Origin: Hyalella azteca
Taxonomy: Eukaryota > Arthropoda > Malacostraca > Amphipoda > Hyalellidae
Length of the DNA: 64,000 nucleotides
Assembly: GCF_000764305.2 (NCBI RefSeq)
Contig: NW_025932041.1
Location: forward strand, 290,380-354,379
Direction of reading: 5' to 3'
Part shown: positions 37,901 through 47,239 of the stretch, piece by piece
Layout: every line of letters begins with the position of its first letter
How positions within the stretch are numbered: the first letter of the stretch is position 1
Made by a program: the position numbers and the translations under genes
The notes under the pieces: model-generated
What the model saw: the letters and a program-made list of their open reading frames with translations, nothing else
What the model was told of the DNA's origin: nothing
Database searches by the model: none

Positions 37901-40900
37901 CAACGAGCGCTTAAGCAGACACGAGTCAACGAGCGTGAGCAGATACGAGTCAACGAGCAGGACGCTGCTCGTCGCTGCCGTAATGGCGTCGCGGTCCGCT
38001 GGTCACAATCGATGTCGCCGCCGCGATTCCGAGTTTCTTGCGTCCGCGTCATAAATTGGCGCCTTTTTGCTCAGGACGCGTGCGCCTTATAGGCGTGCGG
38101 CGCTTGATTATATGCACTCTATGCGTATATTTTCACTAACACTGATTATACGCGCTCTATTCGTATATTATCGCTAACACTGATTATACGTTTTCTATTC
38201 GTATAATACCACTAACACTGATTATACGTTTTCTATTCGTATATTATCACTAAATCTGATTATACGAGCTCTATTCGTCTATTATCACAAAAAAACACTG
38301 ATTATATACGCGTTTAATGTTATAAAAGCACAAAGCCTAAACATTGATAATTATGCGCGATATATACTCCTATACGTATATCGCGTATATTAGTACACAT
38401 AATTCATTAAAAGTATTAATTCGTACATTCATTTTGCACGGGCATAATTCTTTTTTAATTTATTTTCAATGATGAATGTAACTTAGTGTATCTTAAATAA
38501 ATAATTCTAAATTAACCCCGCTTAATATTAAATTTGAGTCCATTTGCAGCAGATACGATAAATTAAGTTCGCCACGAACGACGTACCGAGGACATATTCT
38601 CGAATAAACAAATTAACCGAGGTTAAACTATAATAAAATATTTGCAGATTAATCATTTAATTGCCATTTGAGTTTTCATCTATACCTGATCATTGCTAGA
38701 ATACGAAACCATTCTATCGTCCCATTATCACACGACCATTATAGTAATGTGTAACATTAGAATGGTATTTTTAAAATAATTTTCTTCGTGAAATCCTTTA
38801 GGCCATTATATTTTCAGAATTAAGTTTCTATTAAACTAAGATACTTCGAGTTAGTATTTCATCATACTTTTTTCACCACCACTCATTATTTATCTGCAGT
38901 CATGCAAATATGCTTGCATCCAGCAACTCGGAATCACGGTTAGCATTTCAAAGCGCATAGTCCATGTAACGCATGACCGCGTCATGCGCATCAGTACTAT
39001 GATGAGTCTCGCTCAGCGATCAATATGCCTGGCGATATCATCATCAATATCATCACAATTATCATCACAATCATGAGCAGCACCGGCTGCCGTCCCCTCA
39101 CCTGCGATGCCAAAGATCATCACACCAGCGCGTCCGCTTCCGGTCCGGCAAATGCGATTTGGTCGATCCTGATTTCATCGGAGATTCCGGCACCAGTTTT
39201 TGCCGGGCTTGAATATAACAGAAATTTCCTTATGTTTCTGTCGGTCCTGACGGAGATTTTGTTTTCTTTTTACTGGCCCTCTTGGTTTATATGTGTATAT
39301 ACTGTACGTATAAGTCTTGATTTTAAAGGGACTTTCGCTTTATTTTTTCCGGTCTTTATATTAATCGAGGTTTCGTTTTGTTCTTGGAGGTCACGATATT
39401 AATGTTTTTTTTTCTGTAGTGAATTTAACGAAGATTTTATTTTTTCGGTTTGGATATTTGTTTCAATTTTTCTTACTCTATGACTTCAACCACAATTTCC
39501 TTTTTCATTGGAGATCGTGATTTTAACGAGGAAATCATTGTTTATGTCAGTCCAAATTTTAGCACAGAGCTTCTTTGTTCTCATTGGGCCCGATTTTGAC
39601 GGATTAAAAATTAAACAATAGTAAATATATTTCGGAAATAACATGAACGAGAAAAAAGACGTAAAGTTCGATTAAATCAAGTCGATAAGAAATTTTCTTG
39701 ACTTTTCTTCTGTTTCGATATATTGATATTGTGACTTAATTAGTTCCGGGTGTTTTTGCCCCTGTGGCTTTCAAACGAAATGCGCGTTCGCTGCTCATGC
39801 AATCGTGATGACGCTGGTATGCAACCTGGGAAATGACGCCTCCCATCTCAAATGACGAGAAAGAGCTTCATATTCATTTTACTTATTGATCATAATTATG
39901 AATTGTGTAAGAAAAATTGTGCCAACACATGATCGTCAATGCATCTATACAATTCTGTAAATTCATTAATGTTTAATTTAACTTTTCATTTCTTCCTGCG
40001 AACGGGAGCATCCCTTTTACTATACCTACCGTGTAACCAACGTGACATCTCTTATGACCTCATATTTCAATATTTTTGCAGCCTACGTAACATTATTACT
40101 AGTCAACGCCACATTATTACCTCTGGTAATCAATGTAGCATCATTACTTGTCAACGCCACATTATTACTCTGGGTAATCAACTTATACTAGTCAACGCCA
40201 CATTTTATTACCTTAGGTAATCAACGCAACATTATTATAAGCCAACAGCACATTTAACCTAGAAAAATCATCATCACATTTTAACACGCTTGTTATCAAC
40301 ATAACATTATTAACACTTATTTATATATTATATATTATCCCCACATTTATATATTTATAAAGCTGCCATTTCGTGCAGACGACGACATGCTGCTGGACTT
40401 GAGTGAAGGCTACCGCACGCCAGGCCCCCAGTCCATGTCAGACCTGGAGCCTGGCCAGACCACCATGAGTCCCCACATGCAGCACCACCACCAGCACCCT
40501 CCTCCCCCTCCTCCCCAGCACCCAGCACCTCCCCCACACTCAGCACTACAGCACCCACAGCAGCACCCTTTCCTGCACGGTGAGCAGCACTGCTAATATA
40601 ATGTAATGATGAAATATTATAATGATGATAAGTGCAATAATGATAAATAAGTGATAATGATAAAAATAATGATAAATAAGTGCAATGATGATATCGCTGC
40701 TAATATCATGTGATGATGAAATATTATAATGATGATAAGTGCAATAATGATAAATAAGTGATAATGATAAAAATAATGATAAATAAGTGCAATGATGATA
40801 GCACTGCTAATATCATGTAATGATGAAATATTATAATGATGATAAGTGCAATAATGATAAATAAGTGATACTGATAAATATAATGATAAATAAGTGCAAT

Positions 40901-41504
40901 GATGATATCGCTGCTAATATCATGTGATGATGAAATATTATCATAAGTGCAATGATGACGATATGATGTAAGTGAACTAAAATTTAAATAATGAGTGTAT
41001 TGATTAAAATAGAAGTTGAATAATAATTGTAAGTAATATGTTACTAAACACAAACACTCACGGCTGAATAAAATGTATACTATATAGGTTTCCGTTTGCC
41101 GCTCCATTTTTAACGCTAAAGATAAATGAAATGATTTCTTAGCGTTAATATCGGTAGCCTTAAATTACCTCATTATTTAACTGCCCTCATTTTTTAATGC
41201 GCTGAATTCATCAAGGCATATTTAATCAAAATTATTAAATTTATTGTATATTTAATTAGTATTATTAAATTTATTGCATGTTTAATTAGAATTATAACAT
41301 TTATTGCATATTTAACTAGAATTCTCAATTATTATACATGTTTAATTTACTATAAATTTCTGGCTGCAGGGGCTGGAACTCCCCCTTACATAGGAGGGGG
41401 TGCGGGAGGGGGATCTCATTCCCCAGGCGCCCCCCCAGCTCCCCCACACCCCCTGCTCTTTGCTTCTTTCGCTGACCACCTCAACCCCTACCAGAACCCC
41501 ATGA
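16759..41504 (+). CDS. Lim3: Lim3 / Lhx3-4 LIM-homeodomain transcription factor (gene span, visible coding exons)
   Basis: Predicted exons: 16759-16969, 20773-20947, 22443-22645, then one of 30839-31007 or 33451-33664, then 34823-34989, 40379-40579 and 41370-41504. All joins agree in phase and give about 420 or 435 codons before the last donor. Domain order is N-terminal leader, LIM1, LIM2, homeodomain, glycine-rich linker, His/Pro-rich tail. This is the Lhx3/Lhx4/Lim3 layout, with family hallmarks [52 protein letters not shown] and [13 protein letters not shown]. Family knowledge: nuclear DNA-binding regulator of motor-neuron and neuroendocrine identity, with LIM domains binding Ldb/Chip and Isl partners. 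The usual C-terminal YPDFP...SWL motif was not found. Introns hold many minisatellites and at least two dispersed repeats. Confidence 0.93.
17455..17760. repeat. 32-36 bp tandem repeat in Lim3 intron
   Basis: About eight copies of AGCCGCTGCAATAATATTAA followed by a variable CGGAAATTCAGG. Confidence 0.9.
17761..18659. other. Lim3 intron, AT-rich
   Basis: Strongly AT-rich sequence without recognised features. Confidence 0.6.
18690..19330. promoter_or_regulatory. GC-richer intronic block, candidate enhancer or conserved element
   Basis: About 640 bp of balanced-GC DNA inside the AT-rich first Lim3 intron. It begins with repeated CAGTATCGCTGCA and CCCCATTTCCCCCCAG words and continues through unique sequence. 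No frame has a recognised protein. Its composition contrasts with the flanks, as functional intronic DNA often does. Confidence 0.3.
19331..20772. other. Lim3 intron, AT-rich
   Basis: AT-rich intron with an AATAGTACCAATACTA-type run near 20340-20470. A weak diverged direct repetition (ATTTATTTAACAGCGACGAT at about 20105 resembling TTATTTCGCAGCAACGATCC at the LIM1 acceptor) suggests an old duplication of the LIM1 3' splice site region. Confidence 0.5.
20773..20947 (+). CDS. Lim3: Lim3 exon encoding LIM domain 1
   Basis: Acceptor TTTATTTCGCAG, donor CTTCAG before GTGAGG. Encodes [31 protein letters not shown] and FCKEDFF. All zinc ligands of LIM1 are present (CxxC, WHxxC, CxxC, CxxD). It closely matches Lhx3/4 LIM1 ([16 protein letters not shown]). 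The end of this exon is tandemly copied in the following intron. Confidence 0.95.
20948..21069 (+). repeat. Two extra 52-bp copies of the LIM1 exon end plus donor
   Basis: ACCAGCAGGTCTTCTGCAAG-GAGGACTTCTTCAG-GTGAGG begins at 20914 (exon), 20966 and 21018, period 52 bp. Each copy keeps a good donor (20948, 21000, 21052). Read-through from the first donor meets TGA at once (AGG TGA), and 52 is not a multiple of three, so use of the later donors breaks the protein. Confidence 0.95.
21070..22029. other. Lim3 intron, no feature
   Basis: AT-rich intron between the LIM1 and LIM2 exons. A GGAAGTCC/GGAAGC palindrome-like patch occurs at 21215-21320. Nothing else recognised. Confidence 0.6.
22030..22375. 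repeat. 18-20 bp minisatellite just before the LIM2 exon
   Basis: About seventeen copies of CGCTACGTGTACTTAGGC with length and base variants, ending about 70 bp before the LIM2 acceptor. Confidence 0.9.
22443..22645 (+). CDS. Lim3: Lim3 exon encoding LIM domain 2
   Basis: Acceptor TCTCGTTCCTCGTCAG, donor GCGGG before GTTAGT. A second AG three bases downstream would drop one Arg; the upstream one gives the family spacing FF-R-RFGTKC. Encodes [40 protein letters not shown] and [20 protein letters not shown]. The LIM2 zinc ligands are all present. The trailing G of the exon completes a codon with either alternative homeodomain exon. Confidence 0.96.
22646..23439. other. Lim3 intron, AT-rich
   Basis: No feature recognised. 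Confidence 0.6.
23440..23762. repeat. 25-27 bp tandem repeat
   Basis: About twelve copies of CATGTCATCCATATATTTTA followed by CACC. Confidence 0.9.
23828..24095. repeat. ~32-bp tandem repeat
   Basis: Copies of GTGCTCATGCCGTTTTGGCT followed by CATGCTATATT. Confidence 0.9.
24679..24828 (+). mobile_element. GCGC-type palindromic dispersed repeat, copy 3
   Basis: Same order as the copy at 4531: AGCGCATTTCCTC, GTGCTCGCCATG, GTCCGTCCGTACGTCCGTC, GAGAAAATGCGC, CTCACTGCAGTGGGTACTGA. Lies in the large Lim3 intron. Confidence 0.88.
24829..27264. other. Lim3 intron, no feature recognised
   Basis: AT-rich intron. Short frames here lack any recognised domain. Confidence 0.5.
27265..27505. repeat. ~86-90 bp repeat, three copies
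   Basis: Shared block: CCAACAA..ATTACAGT, GTAAAAGTGTCTTCTC, GAACCCTATAAAATTG, ATTATATGA. Confidence 0.9.
27506..28484. other. Lim3 intron, no feature recognised
   Basis: A GT-rich tract occurs at 28245-28470. Nothing else seen. Confidence 0.5.
28485..28925. repeat. 39-bp minisatellite
   Basis: About eleven copies of GAGAGAATTTGACTGTGCAG followed by AGACAGATGCGCTAGAGTG. Some 38-40 bp variants break the frame, so the open frames are by-products of the repeat. Confidence 0.95.
28926..30541. other. Lim3 intron, no gene
   Basis: AT-rich. A short perfect stem-loop TGCTGTGTAC-ATGCA-GTACACAGCA lies near 29303-29327. Confidence 0.5.
30542..30687 (+). mobile_element. GGCC-type MITE, copy 1
   Basis: About 146 bp with terminal inverted repeats: starts GGGCCTATACTTTCAAAA and ends TTTTGAAAGTATGGCCC. 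Flanked by CTGG on both sides (possible target duplication). Nearly identical to 43376-43522. Ends 150 bp before the acceptor of the first alternative homeodomain exon. Confidence 0.9.
30839..31007 (+). CDS. Lim3: Lim3 alternative homeodomain exon A
   Basis: Acceptor GGGTACAG, strong donor AACAG before GTACGT; 169 nt. It enters with two bases that complete the G left by the LIM2 exon (KQR-E), and ends with AG awaiting the next exon. Encodes [45 protein letters not shown] and [11 protein letters not shown], i.e. the N-terminal arm, helices 1-2 and most of helix 3. It is intact and in the same phase as exon B. Compared with B it lacks a long linker and differs at 12 of 51 homeodomain positions, mainly in helix 1 to helix 2. 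The short linker resembles vertebrate Lhx3/4. The acceptor pyrimidine tract is poor, which suits regulated use. Confidence 0.88.
31015..31760. repeat. Degenerate CTGCAGGG-type tandem repeat after exon A
   Basis: Irregular repetition of GCAGGGCTTGCAAGGCCTGC and GGGTCTTCAATGCCTGCAG words starting about 20 bp past the donor. Confidence 0.8.
31761..33450. other. Lim3 intron between alternative homeodomain exons
   Basis: AT-rich. No further exon or repeat recognised. Confidence 0.5.
33451..33664 (+). CDS. Lim3: Lim3 alternative homeodomain exon B
   Basis: Acceptor TTTTTCTAATTCTAG, donor AACAG before GTCAGT; 214 nt, same entry and exit phase as exon A. Encodes a long linker ([20 protein letters not shown]) then [40 protein letters not shown] and [12 protein letters not shown]. 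The linker with GSxxDGDxxNKRPRTT resembles what I recall of Drosophila Lim3, and [12 protein letters not shown] matches the canonical Lhx3/4 homeodomain, so B is probably the ancestral form. If A and B were spliced together the join would read AGC TAG, an immediate stop. Confidence 0.92.
34220..34815. repeat. 117-bp tandem repeat abutting the acceptor of the shared homeodomain exon
   Basis: Five copies with AAAGCCTCCTG at 34232, 34349, 34466, 34583 and 34704 (117 bp apart, last interval 121). Each holds TGACGTTGAAACAACGTTTA, TCGACGTTATTTAGACGTCA and an ACTTCAGTTACAC block. The array reaches to within a few bases of the acceptor at 34821-34822. Confidence 0.95.
34823..34989 (+). CDS. Lim3: Lim3 exon: end of homeodomain and linker
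   Basis: Acceptor TTTGTTGGACAG, donor GATGCAC before GTGAGT. Completes the homeodomain ([15 protein letters not shown]), then [32 protein letters not shown] and [30 protein letters not shown] is diagnostic of Lhx3/4. If neither alternative exon were used, joining LIM2 directly to this exon would meet TGA after seven codons. Confidence 0.95.
34990..36529. other. Lim3 intron
   Basis: AT-rich; two copies of GAGGCGGGAAAACGGGCGTA occur at 35703 and 35757. Otherwise nothing recognised. Confidence 0.5.
36530..36587. repeat. 58-bp near-perfect palindrome
   Basis: The arm ATGTGAGGTATAATAACGAT is mirrored by ATCGTTATTATACCTCACAT around the centre CACTCGAGTG. Only one base pair is mismatched over 29 bp per arm, with no spacer. 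Confidence 0.97.
36588..37639. other. Lim3 intron
   Basis: AT-rich with a short GC-richer patch at 36985-37090. No exon recognised. Confidence 0.5.
37645..37965. repeat. 24-bp minisatellite
   Basis: About thirteen copies of CGAGCGTGAGCAGACACGAG followed by TCAA. Later copies gain a T, giving 25 bp. Open on both strands only because 24 is a multiple of three. Confidence 0.95.
38098..38335. repeat. ~40-bp tandem repeat
   Basis: Five copies of CACTGATTATACGCGCTCTA followed by TTCGTATATTATCACTAA, some shortened. Confidence 0.88.
38336..40079. other. Lim3 intron with a GC-richer block at 39005-39200
   Basis: Mostly AT-rich. The block at 39005-39200 has ATCATCACAA repeats followed by balanced-GC unique sequence (CACCGGCTGCCGTCCCCTCA). 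It could be a conserved regulatory element; no protein is recognised. Confidence 0.4.
40080..40262. repeat. Degenerate ~23-45 bp tandem repeat before a Lim3 exon
   Basis: TCAACGCCACATTATTACCT, GGTAATCAATGTAGCAT and similar words alternate five to six times. Confidence 0.85.
40379..40579 (+). CDS. Lim3: Lim3 tail exon, His/Pro/Gln-rich
   Basis: Acceptor CATTTCGTGCAG, donor CACG before GTGAGC; phases match the exons on each side. Encodes [34 protein letters not shown], then a run of His and Pro ([19 protein letters not shown]). The tail after the homeodomain is fast-evolving in this family and I see no domain. The composition suggests an activation-type disordered region. Confidence 0.85.
40585..40962. 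repeat. ~107-110 bp tandem repeat starting just after a Lim3 donor
   Basis: Three and a half copies of ACTGCTAATATCATGTAATG, ATGAAATATTATAATGATGA and TAAGTGCAATAATGATAAAT. The first begins within 10 bp of the donor at 40580. Confidence 0.93.
41370..41504 (+). CDS. Lim3: Lim3 tail exon, Gly/Pro-rich
   Basis: Acceptor TTTCTGGCTGCAG. Encodes [40 protein letters not shown] and YQNPM. A strong donor (ATGA before GTGAGT) ends it at 41504. Reading on instead gives [12 protein letters not shown] and a TAA at 41543-41545, so this could also be the last exon. No downstream exon with the usual YPDFP/SWL ending was found before the next gene. Confidence 0.75.
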
Positions 41505-41514
41505 GTGAGTGGTG

Positions 41515-41605
41515 CTCTTTACCGTATAACTTTACCATATAACTTTACCATATAACTTTACCATATAACTTTTCCATATAACTTTACCATATAACTTTTC
41601 CATTG
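41515..41605. repeat. 15-bp tandem repeat after a Lim3 donor
   Basis: Six copies of ACCATATAACTTT. Confidence 0.9.
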
Positions 41606-43375
41606 AGGAAATCTAGAATTTCGAAAGGAAGACGGTTCAATTCTAAAGGCTACATGCATTTTTGAGGATAATAAGTATAAGACGTCACAGTATATATTAA
41701 TATCACACTATATGGTTACAGGAAAAATAAATTCTCCTTCAATTTATTAGTAAAATTTCCTAGTTATATTACAGTCAGTTTCATTCAAGTGAGCATTAAT
41801 TCTTTGTTGTTAAATTTAATTAATTCAATAATTTAAATTAGTTATTCCGTTAACATTACCAAACCATGAGCTGACAGTTGTAGGTCTGATACACCATTCG
41901 ACGATTTTAATCATCTTTTCCATACAATACGTCTTTATTTCGCTTGAAACTTAAGAATCTCAACTTAAATGAACTTTAATCATTTCAATTTGTTGGTCAG
42001 CTTGTATAAAATAGCGTCTCGTGACACCGAAGATTTAATTTAACTGGAAAGGACCTCAGGAAGTGATACAGAACATAAGAAAGTGATTCAAAGCATCAGA
42101 AAGTCATGATACAAGGCATGAGCGTGTCATATACAAGAGGGCTGATCCCAACGTCTGTGTGAGCTGTATTAGAACTGTGTACATTTGTATATTCAAATTA
42201 GCTGTGAAGAACTTTATTTCTAAGCCGATATTTCCCGCTAAAATTATTTGAATCAAAACGTACCATTGTTAATAATCTTAGTCTGTCTATACGTGGAGTT
42301 AAAGAAACTACGTTAAGGAAATAGCAGTAAATAGTGAAAATAGTCTAAATCTATATATCATTTTTAGTTCCTAATAATTTTCAGTTTAATTTAGTTTTTT
42401 TAACTATTATGTTTAAAGGATTACTTTCTATAGCTAAATGGTGCTTTATTATCTCGATGTAAATATATTTTTTTAGTTATATTGATATTCATTTAGAATG
42501 TGTTATATTACGGAGTAATTTATGTACAATGTTGCAGTACATAAGCTGTACAAATTATTTTAGTACAACCAAACAAAGAGCAAAATACCAAAGCAAATTA
42601 TGTGCTACCTAGCATAAGTTTAGCCCTAGATACTCACAAATGTTTCACTAAAGTTGGAGTGTAAATACTGGAATTAGATGTGCATATATGTACATATACG
42701 GTGCTGAATGTACGAATAGTACGTTTTTTTTTAACAAACGCGTTTAATGTGCTAAAATTGATATTATAGCGCGAGACTTCGTTTGGTCGTTAATGCTAAA
42801 ATTCAAAATAAATTTAAGGGTAGCCAACACTTTGGAAAATCAATCTTTTTTCAGATAGCGATACACTTTTGTATGTGTCATCTTGACCTAGTTTGGCCCA
42901 GCAAAGTGAAGTATCAAAGTATCAAAGAAAGTATCAAAGCTTAGACGTCCGCTCTCTCCAAGTGCTGTACCCCAAACAGTGTCTCACTATTTTAATAACA
43001 TTAGCCATTTATTTTTCTCGTTGTGAAGTGTGGTGAAGGGTTTATATTCACTATTCCCTGTGACGCGCGTCTCACAAATACAAATTTCTCAGCGATTTTT
43101 TTGCGAAAATTTATTTTTCGCCAGGTACCAATCAAGTTTTTCACTTAAAATACATATTACATACTTTTTCCCTTCGAAATTCCAAAAGTATCGTCCATGA
43201 TGCTGGGAAAGAAAAACCTGCAAATTATTTGTCATTATCGCTCAGTTTTTATTTGAAAAACAGATTGCATTAAATTATTGATTTTCATTTCAATATAGAG
43301 TTTCAATTGTCTGATCTCTATTATGTTCAGGTGCAGCATCTCATGAGCATAGTATTTTATCTGAATTTATGTTCA
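41606..43375. other. No gene seen
   Basis: AT-rich; either Lim3 intron or 3' flank. Confidence 0.5.
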
Positions 43376-43522
43376 TGGGCCCATACTTTCAAAAAAAGTT
43401 AAGAGATCGTAAGTTCATCAGCCAATCATCGACGGCCTTTCAAGCAAAATCCACCAATCATAGACAAGAAAATAGAGCGTAAGTACTTACGTTCACTTAG
43501 CGAGTTTTGAAAGTATGGCCCA
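43376..43522 (+). mobile_element. GGCC-type MITE, copy 2
   Basis: Same as 30542-30687: GGGCCCATACTTTCAAAA at the start, TTTTGAAAGTATGGCCC at the end, internal GTAAGTACTTACG palindrome. Flanked by ATGG on both sides. Confidence 0.92.
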
Positions 43523-46500
43523 TGGATGTTAATGTTGAGCCATCAGAAGCGTGAATGTGACATTAACGCTTCGTGCGCATGAATATTTCACTTCAATTAA
43601 AATATGGATAAATTTTTACGCCGTCGTGAATATTCCTGAGGAATTTACCGTGGCATGTGGATAAAGTGTGGATGATAGTCATTTGTGTTTAGTACTCGAA
43701 TTAGATAGACTCGTTACGTTCCTCGCTATTGCCAGTTACAACACTTCTACTCATCTGTTCTACTTAACTACTATTTTTTCCCATGATTACCTCTGCTTCA
43801 CTTCAAAAATTATTCTCCTATAATGAAATTAATTCTTCACGTAGTAAATTTAATGAGCACTTAGAATTTTTTCTGTAGGAATTTTTTTATCTTAAAAATT
43901 TATTATTTCATTCATAAGCAGTTTTTTTGTTAATAAATGAATTAAAAATGAATTTTTTTACCTACTGGTGAAAACACTGCACTTCTTTGAAGGTTTACAG
44001 GGCGTATGGTTACTTGCTATTCATTTGACAGATTTGCACTCTAAGTTCTGGTAATATATCCCTCATGGCTCCAATGAATGTAAAAATCTTATAGTCAATA
44101 AAAAAGTTTTTATGTTTTACGAGTAATGAAATGTGTTGTATACTGTATTATAAAGTATAATGAAGATAACTGTAAGTTTTTATTCTTCCCCGAGCATAAT
44201 ATTTATCTCTATTGGAAAATATGGATATTAGAAAAGTCTTATAAAAAAATCACAACATCAAGAGAACTTCCAAAAACCCCACGGGAAATAACTTTTTCCT
44301 ATTATAAATATTTTTACCTGTGTGATTATACAAAATAAAATAACAATATCGCTAAATTATGTTTTATCGCAATGGCGTCATGAACGACCCATCGTTGATC
44401 CAAAGTGGTGATCACGCTATCTAATTACTCATCAAGTTAACGAATTACAGTCACGAAAGTTCGTGTTGACATGCGTGCCGCAGTCCGTGGATGTTTCCGT
44501 TTACGTTACGAAACAGTAGGCCAAACTTTTGTCGTCATCATCTGTTATAAATGTAATTTAATAAAGGAATTCAAAAAATCTCTGCAAAGACGAGTTTTTT
44601 CCAACGTTGTTTCTATCAAATTTACCAATTTTGGGGCCAGTTGTCGCGTCGGTCAGCCAGTAAGAATTCTTCACTCACAACTCCGTCAATTGTAATCTGA
44701 CCTCGACGTTATTAACAACCTCGGTAATTAATCGCTTTGCAGTGGGAATAACATTTCCGGTATTAATTTTCGCTGGTTTTCTGTTAAAGCGTTACAACGT
44801 GATACGCACACACATACACTAAGGAAAATTAATGGGTTCTATCGTCCAAATGGTAACACACTATTCCTGCACGTAGCATTGATACGTCCTTTTGCAGCAG
44901 CAAATTGGTTCAGAATGACCCACGCAACCGCAATAATGTGCATCGCAATTTGGACATAACATCGCCGATTTCGTTGAGTAATGAGTGCGGACTCAAAGGG
45001 AAGCAGAGAAAATTGTTCTGAAAACGATATGCACTAGACTGTGTTATGAAATACATTGGGTTCAAAATAATTCACGGTAAACCCTTCGCCAACTTTTAAA
45101 CTTTTTAAGATGTTTTATAAAAAGTATCTATTCAATTATCTACGACAGAAGAATTAATTTTAATGGAAACTGCCCTTTTAGTAATAAATGCGACACTGCG
45201 TTTTGCAATGCAGTGTGGATTAAACTGCCAGTAGATTATAGGACTTTAACCATTTCAGAAATGTTATTCATGGGTAATTAATGGTAATAAGTCGGTCCAC
45301 ATCGAATTGAGTAACAAAATGAAGCTTTAAGGAATTGGACTGGTTCTATAATAATAATATTGTGGTGTTATCTATTTAATATGACCATGTTGGCCTGTTG
45401 CCGATTCTAAACAATACTGTCAAGTTGCCAACTTTCAACCAAAATTTTCAAAAGTTTGCAGGCCCTATTCTATTCCAACCTTCAAATTGCTACCCAAGTT
45501 CATTTTAGAGATTCTTGGCCACACCGAGTCATTGCACACGTTGCTCAAGGAGCAGTGCGCAAGAACTGAGAGTGAAGAACATAATAAAAATAAATTACAG
45601 TTCTGACCACACAGTTTAGATATAAATACGTATATTCGAATCCACTTCTAATTCGAAAAGATGCATATTTAATTGCAGTCATTTGTAATGGGCAGTTGTA
45701 ATGTGTTAGAACATAGAAGTGCCGTTATCCATTTTTAGTACATAAGTAGTGATGATAAAAAATTGTTATAAATGCACATGAGCAAGAGACGCATGGAAGT
45801 AGTACGTTGTAAAACCAATAAAGCCGGGCTGTATAGTTTTAGACGACACAATAGCCATTTTACTATCACGGATCTTGGCATTAAGAACGTTCAAGGATTG
45901 AATGCAGAGGTCTGTTGGAGAGTCAGTTGCTATAGGAGAATAATCCCCTTATGATGGCCCTATCAAAATGATTCCTGCGACCTCAATGGTTATCGATTCC
46001 AATTTCAATGTCTTTCAATGCTTCACGTTTATTTTAAAGTATATTTGTTTGGGTGTTTCAAGCCTGCCACCATAGACATGCAGGAGCAGTTCATGTGCGT
46101 ACGAGCAAACTGAATCGACACTTATGCGGACTCGCCTGCGAACTCGCAATACCTAACATCGCGATCTTAACTGGGTCTGAAATTTCATTCACTGTGGAAG
46201 AATCATGAGTTATATGAAAAAAAATCGGGAAGGTGGTCGGACTATAATTTTAGTTTTTTGTTTCGATTTAATTGATATATATTTTTTCTACATAGGAAGC
46301 GAAAAAACTAATATTGGCATCAATATTTGGGTTTACGGTATTTGATCTCACGAAATATTGAGTCTAAAATCTCTGGAAGTTCTTATATCTCAACCCTTAT
46401 CAAGTTATACGTCTCGGACAAATCACCGTCCCAACATGGTCCTGTACCATGGGATGATGAAGGAAGCGTTGCATTTCATTGACAGCCGCTCATATTATAT

Positions 46501-47030
46501 CGCAAATAAAATGTCTTGAGATTACCCAAAACAATTATTACTAGAATTGCTCGAAGATTTCCCCGGAGTAGTACCATTCAATAGGAAAATTTAATTTTCA
46601 ATCAGTTCATATTAATACGATTGACTTACATTGCACTTGATCCTGTGACAACTGTCGATTTGATGTCAATTCCCCGGTTATGTCAAACAGTAAAAAAAAT
46701 GTAATTTCTTATTGCCAAGTTTATCTGAGTTACTAAAACCACATAACTTTTTCTCCAACGCTTGACATTTTAAAATTAACTACCATATATAAAGATTTTT
46801 ATAAACAAATTTCCGATTGTGATCGGTTCCAACTGACGGTAGGCTTTTCCATGGGTAAATAATTAATTGCATGGCTGAATTAAAATTTAATATTATTTCA
46901 ACCATGGGCTTTTCAATCTTTATTTAATTTTCCTTCAAAAATAGCGAAGACGTAAAAAAATACTGGAGTGTAAACCTTATAAGTGGCAACACCACAAATG
47001 GGAACTGGCAACACTGAGTTCTGTGTGTAT
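43523..47030. other. Intergenic or Lim3 3' region, no gene recognised
   Basis: AT-rich. I searched for a terminal Lim3 exon in all frames and found none that I can support. Confidence 0.5.
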
Positions 47031-47104
47031 TTCAGCGTCTCTCGTGTTTGGTTGCCGGTGGTGTGATAATCGCGCCAAAATTTTTTGTCTATATCGTTTC
47101 AAAG
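47031..47104 (+). promoter_or_regulatory. Putative 5'-UTR exon/promoter of the hnRNP F/H gene
   Basis: A GC-richer stretch (TCTCGTGTTTGGTTGCCGGT, ATAATCGCGCCAAAAT) ends at TTTCAAAG before GTGGGTA, a fair donor. It lies 8.2 kb upstream of the exon with the hnRNP start codon, whose acceptor sits only 9 bases before the ATG, so an upstream noncoding exon must exist somewhere. This is the best-looking candidate, inferred only. Confidence 0.3.
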
Positions 47105-47239
47105 GTGGGTATCTAATTCCTGAACTTAATCATGAAAAACTGTAAGGTTTGAATCAAAATGCCGCTATTTTTCTTCAAAGTTTTTTTTTGTGTTGCTCAC
47201 CGTCTTGTAAGCATTATTATTTTGTTCTTAAATTGAACA

